From NCBI RefSeq assembly GCF_048541585.1, contig NZ_CP183303.1, positions 2,418,001-2,482,000 of the forward strand: a stretch of DNA of 64,000 nucleotides, in the 5' to 3' direction. The translations under genes and the position numbers were made by a program. Shown in pieces: positions 18,589 to 27,605 of this stretch. Origin of the DNA: Legionella_C sp048541585 (lineage in GTDB: Bacteria > Pseudomonadota > Gammaproteobacteria > Legionellales > Legionellaceae). Position 1 is the first letter of the stretch; every line of letters starts with the position of its first letter. Under the pieces are notes generated by a model. The model was given only the letters and a program-made list of their open reading frames with translations. It was not told where the DNA came from and made no database searches.

Positions 18589-19047
18589 ATGCCAGCGCAA
18601 TCAGTTAAGACGAAATTTAAAAGTGACGCTACAGGTAACATGGGAATTCCCTTCTATGAAGAAGCAGAGGGTGAAGAGTACATGAATGAAAAGCAGCTAG
18701 CACATATTGAAAAAATATTGTTAGCTTGGCGTCAATCCCTTATGGAAGAGGTGGATAGAACTGTATCCCATATGAAAGATGAAGCAGCTAACTTTCCCGA
18801 TCCATCTGACCGAGCAAGCCAAGAAGAAGAATTTAGCTTAGAATTACGTACTCGTGATCGTGAACGTAAGCTTATTAAAAAAATAGAAGACGCCTTAGAA
18901 CGCTTACGTGACGATGACTTCGGTTACTGTGAGGCTTGCGGCATTGAAATTGGTTTGCGACGTTTAGAAGCTAGACCTACAGCTACTCTTTGTATTGATT
19001 GTAAGACCTTGTCTGAAATAAAAGAAAGACAGAATCAGGGCGGTTAA
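18589..19047 (+). CDS. dksA: RNA polymerase-binding transcription factor DksA
   Basis: DksA enters the RNA polymerase secondary channel and works with ppGpp in the stringent response; in Legionella it links nutrient stress to differentiation. The 152-residue protein has the coiled-coil tip DPSDRAS and the neighbouring EEEFSLELRTRDRERKLI. A four-Cys zinc finger (CEAC ... CIDC) and the C-terminal KTLSEIKE follow. Length matches E. coli DksA. A strong GGGAGG precedes the ATG at 18589. Confidence 0.97.
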   Translation: MPAQSVKTKFKSDATGNMGIPFYEEAEGEEYMNEKQLAHIEKILLAWRQSLMEEVDRTVSHMKDEAANFPDPSDRASQEEEFSLELRTRDRERKLIKKIEDALERLRDDDFGYCEACGIEIGLRRLEARPTATLCIDCKTLSEIKERQNQGG

Positions 19048-19057
19048 ACTTACAAAC

Positions 19058-19118
19058 TGTAGGTTGGGCCTTGGCCCAACAATATCCATATCAATGTTGG
19101 GCCAAGGCCCAACCTACA
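19058..19118. repeat. Perfect 23-bp inverted repeat downstream of dksA (GTTGGGCC-type)
   Basis: A 23-bp arm (19058-19080, TGTAGGTTGGGCC...) is followed after 15 bp by its exact reverse complement (19096-19118). Each arm itself holds a smaller palindrome, TTGGGCCTTGGCCCAA. Lying between convergent dksA and waaA, it can form a very stable hairpin and may act as a terminator, though no long T tract follows. Similar sequences occur as dispersed repeats in several bacteria. Confidence 0.9.
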
Positions 19119-19135
19119 TAAAAACTCTCCCAATC

Positions 19136-20401
19136 TTAATTGGATACCGGCTTTAATAGCTTATCAATTTGCTGCAGATAATGTGTTACGGTACCTTTAT
19201 TTTCATTTAAAATTTGGGTTGCGTTATCAATTAAAGCTTGCCGTTTATCTTGGTTTTCGTAAAGTTCAATAATTTTATCAATTAATTCATCAGCGTTATC
19301 AACTAATATCATTGCATGAGCACTTTCTAAACTCTTACAAATTGCTTTAAAATTATGAACATATTTACCACTGATAACCGGTGTTTGCATAGCTATAGGT
19401 TCCAGTATATTATGACCACCAATAGGAATTAAACTACCTCCTATAAACGCATAATGACTAAGCTTAAAAAAAGTTAATAGCTCACCTATAGAATCTAAAA
19501 TGATAACATCTTTATTACTTATTTCTTGATTTATCTGACTACGTAAACCAGTTTTAAACCCCATTTTAGAAGATAGTTGATAAACTTTTTGAAAGCGCTC
19601 GGGGTGGCGAGGCGCAATTAATAATAGAAGGTTAGGTATATGAGCTTTTAATTTATTTAAACGAGTCAAAATAAGTTGCTCCTCGCCCTCATGCGTACTA
19701 GCAACGATTACTCTTACTGTTTTCTGTCCTAAATAATCATCAAATTTTAATAGTTGTGCGTTTGATGGTGGTATTGCTAAATCAAACTTTATATTACCAC
19801 CTACTTTCACTTTATTTTCCTTTGCGCCTAATTGCTTAAAATAAAATGCGTCTTCAATACTCTGTGCAAAAATACAACTAAATTTATTTAATATTGGTTT
19901 GAATAACCACTTAACTTTTCTATAGCCCTTATAAGAGCGTTGAGATAGGCGAGCATTTAATAATAATAAAGGAATAGATACCTCATCTGCGCTGGTAATT
20001 AAATTTGGCCATAATTCCGTTTCCATAATAATGCCAAGCTTAGGTTTATTAAATTTAAAAAAACGGCGCATAGCAGAGGGTAAATCATAAGGAAGATAGC
20101 GATGAATAACGCGATCTTTAAAGTGAGCTTTTACTTTTTCAGCACCTGTAGGGGTCATGGTTGTGATTAAAAGTTGCTTATTTGTTTGTAACAGGCCTTC
20201 TATCAATGGGATTGCAGCAATTACCTCACCTAACGAAACAGCATGTAGCCATACATCATAAATAGCTTTTGTTTGACTACCATAGCCGAACCGCTCAGCA
20301 ATACGTTGCCGATAAGCAGGCAATTTTCGCCCTTTCCACCACAAACGAACTAATAAATAAGGGCTTAAACAGTATAAAAGAAAGGAATAAAGTCGCTGCA
20401 T
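19136..20401 (-). CDS. waaA: 3-deoxy-D-manno-octulosonic acid (Kdo) transferase
   Basis: WaaA adds Kdo to lipid A precursor at the inner membrane during LPS synthesis. The 421-residue protein has an N-terminal membrane anchor and the motif VWLHAVSLGE near residues 49-58. METELWPNLI is near 126-135, VGGNIKFDLAIP near 200-211, and the C-terminal glycosyltransferase signature FIGGSLIPIGGHNILEP is near 319-335. Length is normal. It is convergent with dksA and divergent from djlA. Confidence 0.95.
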   Translation of the reverse strand: MQRLYSFLLYCLSPYLLVRLWWKGRKLPAYRQRIAERFGYGSQTKAIYDVWLHAVSLGEVIAAIPLIEGLLQTNKQLLITTMTPTGAEKVKAHFKDRVIHRYLPYDLPSAMRRFFKFNKPKLGIIMETELWPNLITSADEVSIPLLLLNARLSQRSYKGYRKVKWLFKPILNKFSCIFAQSIEDAFYFKQLGAKENKVKVGGNIKFDLAIPPSNAQLLKFDDYLGQKTVRVIVASTHEGEEQLILTRLNKLKAHIPNLLLLIAPRHPERFQKVYQLSSKMGFKTGLRSQINQEISNKDVIILDSIGELLTFFKLSHYAFIGGSLIPIGGHNILEPIAMQTPVISGKYVHNFKAICKSLESAHAMILVDNADELIDKIIELYENQDKRQALIDNATQILNENKGTVTHYLQQIDKLLKPVSN

Positions 20402-20758
20402 AAAAATAATATTATAAAATGAGTCAGTATAACTGTTATAAATGCTTAAATACCAGCAAAAATCATTAAGACCAACCTTTAAAATTGTTAAAACTCAATA
20501 AAACTCGTAATTTTTCGAAACACCTGGCAAAATTAAGGCTAGAATTAACTAGGGCCCTTCTATTTTATTCAATAGACCTCTTTCTAAGCTATTAAAAGCT
20601 TTAGAAAAAGGGCTTAAAAGGTACTGTATATAGGAAATTGAACATTTGAAATTTTTTTTTCTAAAGAGATTAGTCCATCTATGACATTTAGAAAGAGTTG
20701 GAGTAAATAGTAATTTAAGACTTAGTTAATTATACTTAGGTATAACAATAGCGGAACT
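20402..20758. other. Intergenic region between waaA and djlA, with a short palindrome
   Basis: A 357-bp AT-rich gap between divergent genes, so it should hold both promoters. A 44-bp imperfect palindrome at about 20571-20614 begins TAGACCTCTTTCTAAGC and ends GCTTTAGAAAAAGGGCTTA. It belongs to the same end-sequence family as the elements at 13185 and 25805. Nothing else was recognised. Confidence 0.5.
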
Positions 20759-21661
20759 ATGATAGTGAATTTTCGTCATTTCTTTACCACCCATGCTTGG
20801 TGGGGAAAAATTTTAGGGGGTTTTTTTGGCTATTTAATAGCAGGCCCTGCTGGTGCTTTATTTGGGATACTAATTGGTAATTTTTTTGACCGTGGTTTAG
20901 TTGCTCATTTTGCTAGACCTCATTGGTCTTACCATGATGAAAAGCGTAAATCCGTGCAAAAAGTCTTTTTTCAGGCAACATTTACCGTTATGGGGTATGT
21001 TGCTAAAGCGGATGGCCGTGTTTCAGAAAATGAAATTCAGATGGCTAGACAATTAATGGATGAAATGCGTTTGGGGAAAGAGCAACAAATATTAGCCAAA
21101 CGTTATTTTCAACAAGGCAAAGAAAAGAATTTTAATCTAACTACTATATTATCTACTTTAAGAAATGTCTGTCGAGATAATTTAGAATTATTAAAATTAT
21201 TTATGGATATTCAGTATCGCTCAGCTCAAGTAGACGGATTAACTGACCGAAAAATTGAAGTACTCGATTCTATCTTTGTATCTTTAGGATTTGCACCTCT
21301 GCGTCAACAATACCGATTTTATGAAGATTTCCATTTCCGACGCACTCAGTCACAGTCGTCCTCTTCTTCATCTGGTTACTCTTCTTCAAATCAGCGCCAA
21401 TCTTATCAGGGTCGGCGTAATTATAATTATCAAAGTTCCTCATCACCAAATTCTCTCGCGCAAGCTTATGCACTTCTTGAAATTAATCAATCAGCTACTA
21501 AACAAGAAGTTAAAAGAGCTTATCGTCGTCTTATTAGTAAAAATCATCCTGATAAGCTAATTGCTCAAGGTTTACCTGAAGAAATGATTAAAATAGCTAA
21601 TGATAAAACACAAAAGATTACTAAAGCCTATGAGCAAATATGTACTAGTAAAGGCTGGTAA
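20759..21661 (+). CDS. djlA: DnaJ-like membrane co-chaperone DjlA
   Basis: DjlA is a membrane-anchored J-domain protein that stimulates DnaK. The 300-residue protein has an N-terminal glycine-rich transmembrane segment (ILGGFFGYLIAGPAGALFGIL, about 18-38). A TerB-like helical domain follows (about 75-180), then a Ser-rich linker (about 195-230). The C-terminal J domain has the HPD motif (SKNHPDKL). Length and architecture are normal. The position beside waaA supports the name. The ATG at 20759 has no strong Shine-Dalgarno sequence. Confidence 0.95.
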   Translation: MIVNFRHFFTTHAWWGKILGGFFGYLIAGPAGALFGILIGNFFDRGLVAHFARPHWSYHDEKRKSVQKVFFQATFTVMGYVAKADGRVSENEIQMARQLMDEMRLGKEQQILAKRYFQQGKEKNFNLTTILSTLRNVCRDNLELLKLFMDIQYRSAQVDGLTDRKIEVLDSIFVSLGFAPLRQQYRFYEDFHFRRTQSQSSSSSSGYSSSNQRQSYQGRRNYNYQSSSSPNSLAQAYALLEINQSATKQEVKRAYRRLISKNHPDKLIAQGLPEEMIKIANDKTQKITKAYEQICTSKGW

Positions 21662-21761
21662 GTAATTCTAATTCTTTTAAGAAAGCTTATTATTACAAAT
21701 GAATGTGCTGTTAGCCTATTCTTTTAAGGCTTTAACTAAACGGTTATAAAACCTCTTTAAC

Positions 21762-22415
21762 TCAAAGTCGATAAGTTAAACTCATAAAAACTGAATAAAG
21801 AAAGGGAAAATAATCTTTAGCTGGATCAATTTCTGATTCACCATATCCGGCTGTATAATTACCATTTAAACCCAACATAAAATGGCGGCTTAATTCTACA
21901 TTAAACCCTATATCGAAACTTGGTGTTACTCGCCACTCCGTATTAACTTGGTCTTGACGACTAATTACTGCAGGGCCTGCCCCTGAATAAACTCTAATAG
22001 TGGTATTAGGTATAATTAACATAATTTTACCTATAATACCGATGGTTTTTGTATGACTACTAAAACTAGTTTTACGATGATCAAAAGAAAATAAACTATC
22101 TTTGTCAAATTTTATATTAGCTGTTGGGTAACGACGATAATAAGACTCCACAGCAAAATATGGACTAAATTCATATCCTGAAAAGAAACCCCACATGAAA
22201 CCGCCTTCATGCACTCGAATAGGCGCGGAAATAGCAAGGGCGCTGTTTTGATTTTCCTCAGCAGGAACAAGTCCCTCCCAAGTTGTTGCTCCATAGCCTG
22301 CTGTTAACCCAAAATATAACATATTTGAGAGCGGAGCTATCTCCGCTTTTACGACACATGGCGACAAAGTTAGAAAAAAACAGCACCCTAAAAAAAGATT
22401 AATGATTTTATACAT
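21762..22415 (-). CDS. Outer membrane beta-barrel protein, function unknown
   Basis: A 217-residue exported protein with a signal peptide (residues 1 to about 25, ending CVVKA). Alternating hydrophobic and aromatic strands follow (MLYFGLTAGYGATTWEG, GFMWGFFSGYEFSPYFAVESYYRRY, IRVYSGAGPAVI, LGLNGNYTAGYGES). The C-terminus SVFMSLTYRL resembles a final beta strand. This fits a small 8-stranded OmpA/OmpW-like barrel. No peptidoglycan-binding domain is present. The specific role is unknown. Confidence 0.8.
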   Translation of the reverse strand: MYKIINLFLGCCFFLTLSPCVVKAEIAPLSNMLYFGLTAGYGATTWEGLVPAEENQNSALAISAPIRVHEGGFMWGFFSGYEFSPYFAVESYYRRYPTANIKFDKDSLFSFDHRKTSFSSHTKTIGIIGKIMLIIPNTTIRVYSGAGPAVISRQDQVNTEWRVTPSFDIGFNVELSRHFMLGLNGNYTAGYGESEIDPAKDYFPFLYSVFMSLTYRL

Positions 22416-22450
22416 TTGTATTCACTATAAAACTAAACATATTAGGTAAA

Positions 22451-22807
22451 CTATTTACAGGCTCTTCCTGTACCACTACATAATTTGCCTTTTGAATCTT
22501 TACCACCTAATCGGTAACAGTTCCAAGAGTCAATACAAACTTGAACAGAAGTTTCATGTTGATAAGCACAAGCACGTTCTAAAGTACCAAATAAAGCAAG
22601 CATACGCTGATATAGCTGTTGCATATTACTGCAAATAGCTCTTGGTAATCCTGAACTAGTACAGTGACACTCAGCAGAAGTTTTAAAAGAAGGGCAAAAT
22701 CCCGGATTTGAAGGTAAAGTAGCTCCAGGACATGCAGCAAGTGCATTTGCAGAACTAGTCAAAGCAATTAAAAAAAAAGCCAAGGTTGTTATTTTTTTTA
22801 ACATCAT
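22451..22807 (-). CDS. Small secreted cysteine-rich protein, unknown
   Basis: A 118-residue protein with a clear signal peptide (about residues 1-24, ANALA-AC). The mature part of about 94 residues holds ten Cys, an even number consistent with five disulphides in the periplasm or outside the cell. I recognise no family. The start has two adjacent ATG codons (22807, 22804); AAGGA upstream is better spaced for the second. It lies just upstream of, and in the same direction as, the outer membrane protein gene (35-bp gap), so the two may be co-expressed. Confidence 0.75.
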   Translation of the reverse strand: MMLKKITTLAFFLIALTSSANALAACPGATLPSNPGFCPSFKTSAECHCTSSGLPRAICSNMQQLYQRMLALFGTLERACAYQHETSVQVCIDSWNCYRLGGKDSKGKLCSGTGRACK

Positions 22808-23208
22808 CGATCCTTAATGTAGTTAATGAAGACTTGTTGATATTCTATAATAGACTTCTTTCCAGACTTTCCTGCAATAGTCAGTTGGTAAGTTGCAGTA
22901 GTACTTAAATCTTTATTTACTAACACTGCAATTGGCGCTGGCGCAATCTTACTTGGTGCGCTCCAGCGAGTTTAAGAAGTCTAATAATTTTTTAAATAAC
23001 CTTTTAACTATACAAGTAACTCAATAAAAAAGCCAAGCTCAAGACATAACAAAATTTAATAGTAATTTTTTATAACATGAAAAACTTATTACCTTTGTAT
23101 GCAATTTAGCATGTTATCAGACGTCTTTCAAAACAATCAGAACAGATAAATGCAAATAAATATTTAAATACAATATTTTGAGTATTAAAATTAATTTGTC
23201 TAAATTAT
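22808..23208. other. Intergenic region with a palindromic element (22849-22985)
   Basis: A 401-bp gap. It contains an element bounded by TAGACTTCTTTCC (from 22851) and AAGAAGTCTA (to 22983), the same end family as 13185-13335 but with ends that match only over about 12 bp. Inside is a GC-rich stem (CGCTGGCGC with GCGCTCCAGCG, about 22937-22969). The remaining 220 bp are AT-rich and featureless. Confidence 0.55.
22849..22985. repeat. TAGACTTCTT-ended palindromic element
   Basis: The ends AATAGACTTCTT and AAGAAGTCTAATA are inverted and enclose about 110 bp with a GC-rich hairpin. Similarity to the ends of the comF-associated element supports membership of the same dispersed family, in a more degenerate state. 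Confidence 0.6.
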
Positions 23209-24336
23209 TTACTCAGTTGCCTTTTTATAATGTTCAATATAATTGTTAGCTAGGTCTTTTGCCTTCTGTAATTGCTCAGGTGTTAATTTTTTTTCTTGGT
23301 CATCCCTGTTTTTAATAGCATCATCATAATTATTTGTTGCAGCTGTAGCAAACCAAGCATAAGCCTCGACAGGATCTGGCGAAATGCCAATACCGTCACG
23401 ATAAAAAATACCTAATTTATTTTGCGCTTTATTATAACCTTGCTCTGCCGATTTACGTAGCCAAGTTAGAGCTAATTGAGTATCCTTGCCGACACCATCT
23501 CCATATAAATACATATCAGCTACATTAAATTGAGCATTAGGGTCACCTTGATCGGCACTTTTTTTATACCAAAAGAAGGCCTTTTCTAAATTAGTAGGCA
23601 CAACTTTGCCTGTGTCATAAAAGTAACCTAATTGTAATTGTGCTTTTGCATGGCCTTGGTCTGCTGCCTTTTGATAAAAATCAAACGCTTTTGCCTCATC
23701 TTTAGGTGTACCATCCCCATATTGATACAATAGCCCGAGGTTATACTGTGCATTAGCATTACCTTTATCAGCAGCCTTAGTATACCATTGCATAGCTTGG
23801 GTAGGATCCTTGTTAACACCTAAACCCATATCATACAGATACCCAATTGCTAAAGCGCCCTCCGGATTACCTGCTTCGGCTGCTTTCTTATACCAAGAAA
23901 TTGCCGTATTGTAATCTTTGGGTACCCCATTTCCATGCTCATACATATATCCTAAACTGTATAATGCCTGTGGTTCATTCTTTTCAGCGGCTTTTTTGTA
24001 CCAATCAAGGGCTTTTTGATAACCTTCTGGTGTCTTTTGATACCAATAAAAACTAGCTAATAATGATTGTGCGTCAACGTTCCCTTGCTTAGCAGAAGCA
24101 AGTAACCATTGCTCAGTTTTTTGCGGGTCATAAGAAACCCCTTGGGCGTTATAATACATCTTACCCAATAAGTACTGAGCTTTTGGGTCACCCTTTGCTG
24201 CCTCATCTGATAAAAGGAGGTAAGCTTTTTCATAATGTTGTTGATTATAAGCTGCTTCACCTTCATCCGTAGTAGCAAAAACCGGATTAACTAAGGTAAT
24301 TAATGATAAGGATAAAAGATAGGGCTTAACATTCAT
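23209..24336 (-). CDS. Exported Sel1-repeat protein, LpnE-like
   Basis: A 375-residue protein with a signal peptide (ending VFA-TTDEG) and about eight tandem Sel1 repeats over residues 40-335, for example LYSLGYMYEHGNGVPKD and AQYNLGLLYQYGDGTPKD. LpnE of L. pneumophila, which affects host entry and vacuole trafficking, has the same architecture and, as I recall, the same length; orthology is likely but unproven. I start at the ATG at 24336 because GAGG lies 7 nt upstream; the ATG four codons earlier (24348) would put that sequence inside the gene. EnhC in this window is a much longer relative. Confidence 0.9.
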   Translation of the reverse strand: MNVKPYLLSLSLITLVNPVFATTDEGEAAYNQQHYEKAYLLLSDEAAKGDPKAQYLLGKMYYNAQGVSYDPQKTEQWLLASAKQGNVDAQSLLASFYWYQKTPEGYQKALDWYKKAAEKNEPQALYSLGYMYEHGNGVPKDYNTAISWYKKAAEAGNPEGALAIGYLYDMGLGVNKDPTQAMQWYTKAADKGNANAQYNLGLLYQYGDGTPKDEAKAFDFYQKAADQGHAKAQLQLGYFYDTGKVVPTNLEKAFFWYKKSADQGDPNAQFNVADMYLYGDGVGKDTQLALTWLRKSAEQGYNKAQNKLGIFYRDGIGISPDPVEAYAWFATAATNNYDDAIKNRDDQEKKLTPEQLQKAKDLANNYIEHYKKATE

Positions 24337-24429
24337 AATATACCTCATAAATTACGATGGTATAGTATAAAATATAGGCAAAAAGATTAATTTTAACCAG
24401 AATTTACATAAACCAAAGAGAAAAACTAT

Positions 24430-24651
24430 CTAGGGTGTATTGTGATGATCTCTAGTACGAATTTTTCCATCTTTACCATGAATAATCAGCGAAGTTCCCT
24501 GATTTTTACTAATTTTTTTAGCAATCTTAGCAGCTAATTCCTGTGTTTTAATCTGTCTTCTAGTAGCTCGAATAGCGTCATCTTTAATAATATCCCATCC
24601 TAATTTACTATTAGGTAAAACGTGATGATAAACTTTATTTTTTCCCATAAT
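24430..24651 (-). CDS. DUF2188-type small protein
   Basis: A 73-residue basic protein with the pattern of DUF2188: HVLPN near the start, a GWDI strand, a run RATRRQIKTQELAAKIAKKI in the middle, and the closing SLIIHGKDGKIRTRDHH. The function of the family is unknown. I prefer the ATG at 24651, which puts the domain at the N-terminus as usual; an ATG at 24681 is also possible. Neither has a clear ribosome-binding site. It is monocistronic. Confidence 0.7.
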   Translation of the reverse strand: MMGKNKVYHHVLPNSKLGWDIIKDDAIRATRRQIKTQELAAKIAKKISKNQGTSLIIHGKDGKIRTRDHHNTP

Positions 24652-24934
24652 TTCTAGTAACTTAAGTTTAATAAATGTCATATTAATTTTAGTACATAAA
24701 AAGTTATTTGCAGGTAAAATTAGGTCAGAAAGTGGCTAAAATTAGATAGGTAACTTACACTTTAAATCATTGATATTTAATCTTAAGAAACTTCTTTTAA
24801 AACTGGTTAGTCAAGATCAGAATAAAAAAGAACTAAGCGTTTGAATTATATTTATATTTTAAAACATTTTCTTGCTTGAGCCTAATTATAATGGCAGTTT
24901 GGAAGGAAGAATTTAACTTAAAACAAGGATAGTT

Positions 24935-25492
24935 ATGACAACCTATAAAATTGGAGTAATCGTTGGTAGTTTACGCAAAGAATCTTGGAGCCGTAAAATT
25001 GCTAATGTCCTTATATCACTCGCACCCGACACACTCAGCTTACATTTTATTGAAATAGGCCAGTTATCATTGTTTAATCAAGATGAAGAATTTGATCCAC
25101 CCAAAACATCGGTTGAATTTAAAAATAAAATTAAAGAAATTGATGGCGTATTATTTGTTACTCCTGAATATAATCGATCGATTCCTGGTGTTTTAAAAAA
25201 TGCCATCGATGTTGCATCGCGACCTTTCGGGCAAAATGCTTGGGATGGAAAACCCGGTGCTGTAGTTAGCGTCTCCCCCGGTGGCCCTGGCGCCTTTGGT
25301 GCAAATCATCATTTAAGACAAACTTTTGTTTTTTTAAATATTTTTTGTATGCAGCAACCCGAAGCCTACATTGGCAAAGTTACCGAGTTATTTGATGAGA
25401 AAAGTAATTTAACTGCAGAAAGTACAGAAAAATTTTTAAAGAACTTTATGGATGCTTTTGCTGCTTGGGTAGAGAAAATCGTTAAACGTTAA
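24935..25492 (+). CDS. NADPH-dependent FMN reductase (ChrR/azoreductase family)
   Basis: A 185-residue flavodoxin-fold enzyme of the family that reduces quinones, chromate or azo dyes with NAD(P)H. The phosphate-binding loop is GSLRKESWSRK (residues 12-22). The FMN-ring motif TPEYNRSIPGVLKNAIDVASRP follows near 76-97, and the glycine-rich VSPGGPGAFGANHHLRQ near 113-129. Length is normal. It lies 53 bp before a small zinc-ribbon gene in the same direction and may be co-transcribed with it. The substrate is unknown. Confidence 0.9.
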   Translation: MTTYKIGVIVGSLRKESWSRKIANVLISLAPDTLSLHFIEIGQLSLFNQDEEFDPPKTSVEFKNKIKEIDGVLFVTPEYNRSIPGVLKNAIDVASRPFGQNAWDGKPGAVVSVSPGGPGAFGANHHLRQTFVFLNIFCMQQPEAYIGKVTELFDEKSNLTAESTEKFLKNFMDAFAAWVEKIVKR

Positions 25493-25545
25493 CGCTTTCT
25501 GCATAAAAGTATAATTATAATTCAAAATTTTATAAGGAAATTATT

Positions 25546-25785
25546 ATGAATGCTTGTGACGTTTGTGGTAATACCTATCAGCATGCCTTTGAAATTCATC
25601 TGAATGGAAAAATCTATACTTTTGATTGTTTTGAGTGTGCCATCCATAAACTTGCACCACACTGCAAACATTGCCAATGTCAAATTATTGGGCATGGTAT
25701 TGCAGCAGACAATGATTATTATTGTTGTGCACACTGTGCTAGAAAAGCAGGATTTACTGAGGCAAAAGATAATTTAGAAGCCTAA
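25546..25785 (+). CDS. Small LIM-like zinc-ribbon protein
   Basis: A 79-residue protein with CDVC near the start, then FDCFECAIHKLAPHCKHCQC in the middle and YYCCAHCARKAG near the end. The Cys/His spacing resembles a LIM-type double zinc finger, a pattern also seen in small prokaryotic metallothionein-like proteins. It has no signal peptide. AAGGAAATT precedes the ATG at 25546. It follows the FMN reductase in the same direction; a role in metal or redox stress is a guess from context. Confidence 0.8.
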   Translation: MNACDVCGNTYQHAFEIHLNGKIYTFDCFECAIHKLAPHCKHCQCQIIGHGIAADNDYYCCAHCARKAGFTEAKDNLEA

Positions 25786-25804
25786 ACTTTCGCTATTAAA
25801 ACAA

Positions 25805-25881
25805 TAGACTTCTTTCAAAACTATTAACGCTTGAATAACAGTTTCAAAAGAAGTCCTACATCCCGTATTTATGGGATGTAG
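25805..25881. repeat. TAGACTTCTT-type palindrome followed by a perfect hairpin
   Basis: The palindrome at 25805-25857 pairs GACTTCTTTCAAAACT with AGTTTCAAAAGAAGTC. Directly after it a perfect 9-bp stem, CTACATCCC (25856-25864) and GGGATGTAG (25873-25881), closes an 8-nt loop. It lies between the zinc-ribbon gene and convergent fliA, where a two-way terminator is expected, though no T tract follows. Confidence 0.65.
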
Positions 25882-25910
25882 ATTTGAGATAGTAAATAAC
25901 TAAAGATTTA

Positions 25911-26621
25911 CTACTTAGATAACCGAGCTCGAATACGCAACATCGCTTGCGTATGAATTTGGCAAACTCGAGATTCGCTAACTTCAAGTACCTCACCAAT
26001 CTCTTTTAAATTTAAATCTTGCTCATAATATAAAGACAGTACTAAGCGTTCCTTTTCAGGTAGGCCTTTAATAATTTCGGTTAAATGATGCTTTAAATCA
26101 CTTTGCATAACATGAGTATGTGGCTCAGCTAAACTGTAATCGGCTTTAAGCATGTCATCAGTTACTCCTAAATCCTCAAAGCCATATAACTGACTGCCAG
26201 CTGCATCTTTTAACATGTCGTAATATTCATCTAAGCTAATATTTAACTCTATAGCTACTTCATTATCTTTTGCCTCTCGCCCTAAACGATTTTCTACCGT
26301 TTTAACAGCTAAGGCAATAAGCCTTGCATTACGATAAACTGATCGTGGAACCCAATCATTACGCCGTACTTCATCTAACATATGACCGCGAATACGAATC
26401 CCTGCATAAGTTTCAAAAGAGGCGCCTTTTGTAATATCGTAGTGCCTGGCTGCCTCTAAAAGACCCATCATACCAGCTTGGATTAAATCATCTAATTGAA
26501 TAGAATGTGGCAATTTAGCCTGAAGGTGATGGGCAATACGTTTTACTAATAAGGCATAAGCCTTAACGAAAGTTTCTTGGTTTAATTGAGTAGCCTTGCC
26601 GTATGCTGCTAACGCATCCAC
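25911..26621 (-). CDS. fliA: Flagellar sigma factor FliA (sigma-28)
   Basis: FliA directs RNA polymerase to class IV flagellar promoters; in Legionella it also affects transmissive traits beyond motility. The 236-residue protein has region 2 (LDDLIQAGMMGLLEAARHYD, about 43-62, with FETYAGIRIRGHMLDEVRR) and region 4 (LPEKERLVLSLYYEQDLNLKEIGEVLEVSESRVCQIH). The start is GTG at 26621 with AAGGAG about 10 nt upstream. It is last in an operon with flhG. Neighbouring motility genes (motAB, export genes) are absent, so its targets here may be few. Confidence 0.95.
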   Translation of the reverse strand: MDALAAYGKATQLNQETFVKAYALLVKRIAHHLQAKLPHSIQLDDLIQAGMMGLLEAARHYDITKGASFETYAGIRIRGHMLDEVRRNDWVPRSVYRNARLIALAVKTVENRLGREAKDNEVAIELNISLDEYYDMLKDAAGSQLYGFEDLGVTDDMLKADYSLAEPHTHVMQSDLKHHLTEIIKGLPEKERLVLSLYYEQDLNLKEIGEVLEVSESRVCQIHTQAMLRIRARLSK

Positions 26622-26686
26622 GACTGTCTCCTTATTATTTTATTTTTATTAACATCCTACCTTTACATAAACTTAAATAATAAATT

Positions 26687-27550
26687 TTAATGTTCTCTAG
26701 ACACCAAGCGTTCTAAAAAGAAGCTTGTATTACCTCCTAAGACTTGTTTAAAAGGCCAACTTTCAATAGTAACTGCCATTTGATAAAAAGCTTTAGAAGC
26801 ATTGGAATTAGGGTATGCAATTAACAATGCTTGTTGTTTTTTCACAGCATCATGCATTTTTTCATCAAATGGAATAGCACCTAAATAATCAAGTCGTACA
26901 TCTAAAAATTGTTCAGCTACTTGATATAAGCGATTAAAAAGTTCTCGTCCTTCTCGCAAATTACGTACCATATTAGAGGCTATCCGAAAATGGCTCCAAT
27001 TAAAGCGTTTATTCATAACTTTAATAAAGGCATAGGCATCTGTTAAAGCTGTTGGTTCATCACAAACAATAACGATAACTTCTTGCGAAGAACGAGCAAA
27101 ACTTAATACTGTATCTGAAATTCCTGCAGCTGTATCAATAATCATATAATCGAAATCATCGGTTAGTTCATTAAAGGCATCAATGATGCCTGCATGCTGT
27201 ACGGCAGTTAGTTGTGTCATATATTCTGTACCTGATGCAGCAGGGATAACTGAAATATCTTCTGGACCCGTTAAGATAATATCTTTTAAACGACAGCTAC
27301 CTTGTATTACATGAGATAAATTATATTTTACGGAAAGTCCCAACATAATATCGATATTTGCCAAACCTAAATCAGCGTCAAAAAGAAGAATCTTTTTCTT
27401 TTTTTGCGCTAACGCTACTGCTAAATTAACAGATACGCTACTTTTACCAACGCCACCTTTACCAGCAGAAACAGCGATAACTTTTACAGGTTTAAAATTA
27501 GATAGGTGATGAAAGCTGATATCATTTTCAACTTCTTGCTTTCTTTTCAT
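26687..27550 (-). CDS. flhG: Flagellar number regulator FlhG (FleN), MinD-like ATPase
   Basis: FlhG/FleN limits flagellar number by acting on FlhF and on the regulator FleQ. The 287-residue protein has the deviant Walker A GKGGVGKSS (residues 30-38), the Walker B region ILLFDADLGLANIDIML, and IIDTAAGISDTVL, all typical of the family. GGGAGA precedes the ATG at 27550, and a sigma-54-like promoter lies at 27606-27623. Normally flhF is directly upstream; here the upstream gene is a short fliN. Without FlhF its remaining role may be regulation through FleQ (inference). Confidence 0.93.
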   Translation of the reverse strand: MKRKQEVENDISFHHLSNFKPVKVIAVSAGKGGVGKSSVSVNLAVALAQKKKKILLFDADLGLANIDIMLGLSVKYNLSHVIQGSCRLKDIILTGPEDISVIPAASGTEYMTQLTAVQHAGIIDAFNELTDDFDYMIIDTAAGISDTVLSFARSSQEVIVIVCDEPTALTDAYAFIKVMNKRFNWSHFRIASNMVRNLREGRELFNRLYQVAEQFLDVRLDYLGAIPFDEKMHDAVKKQQALLIAYPNSNASKAFYQMAVTIESWPFKQVLGGNTSFFLERLVSREH

Positions 27551-27605
27551 GTTATCTCCCTTTAAAACTGTAACGCTAAATATCCCTAAATCTATAAAGA
27601 AATTT

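Noticed and set aside
23209..24336. Sel1 protein as a second copy of enhC
   Set aside because: It is 375 residues with only about eight repeats, lacks the EnhC insert and tail, and fits the LpnE size class.
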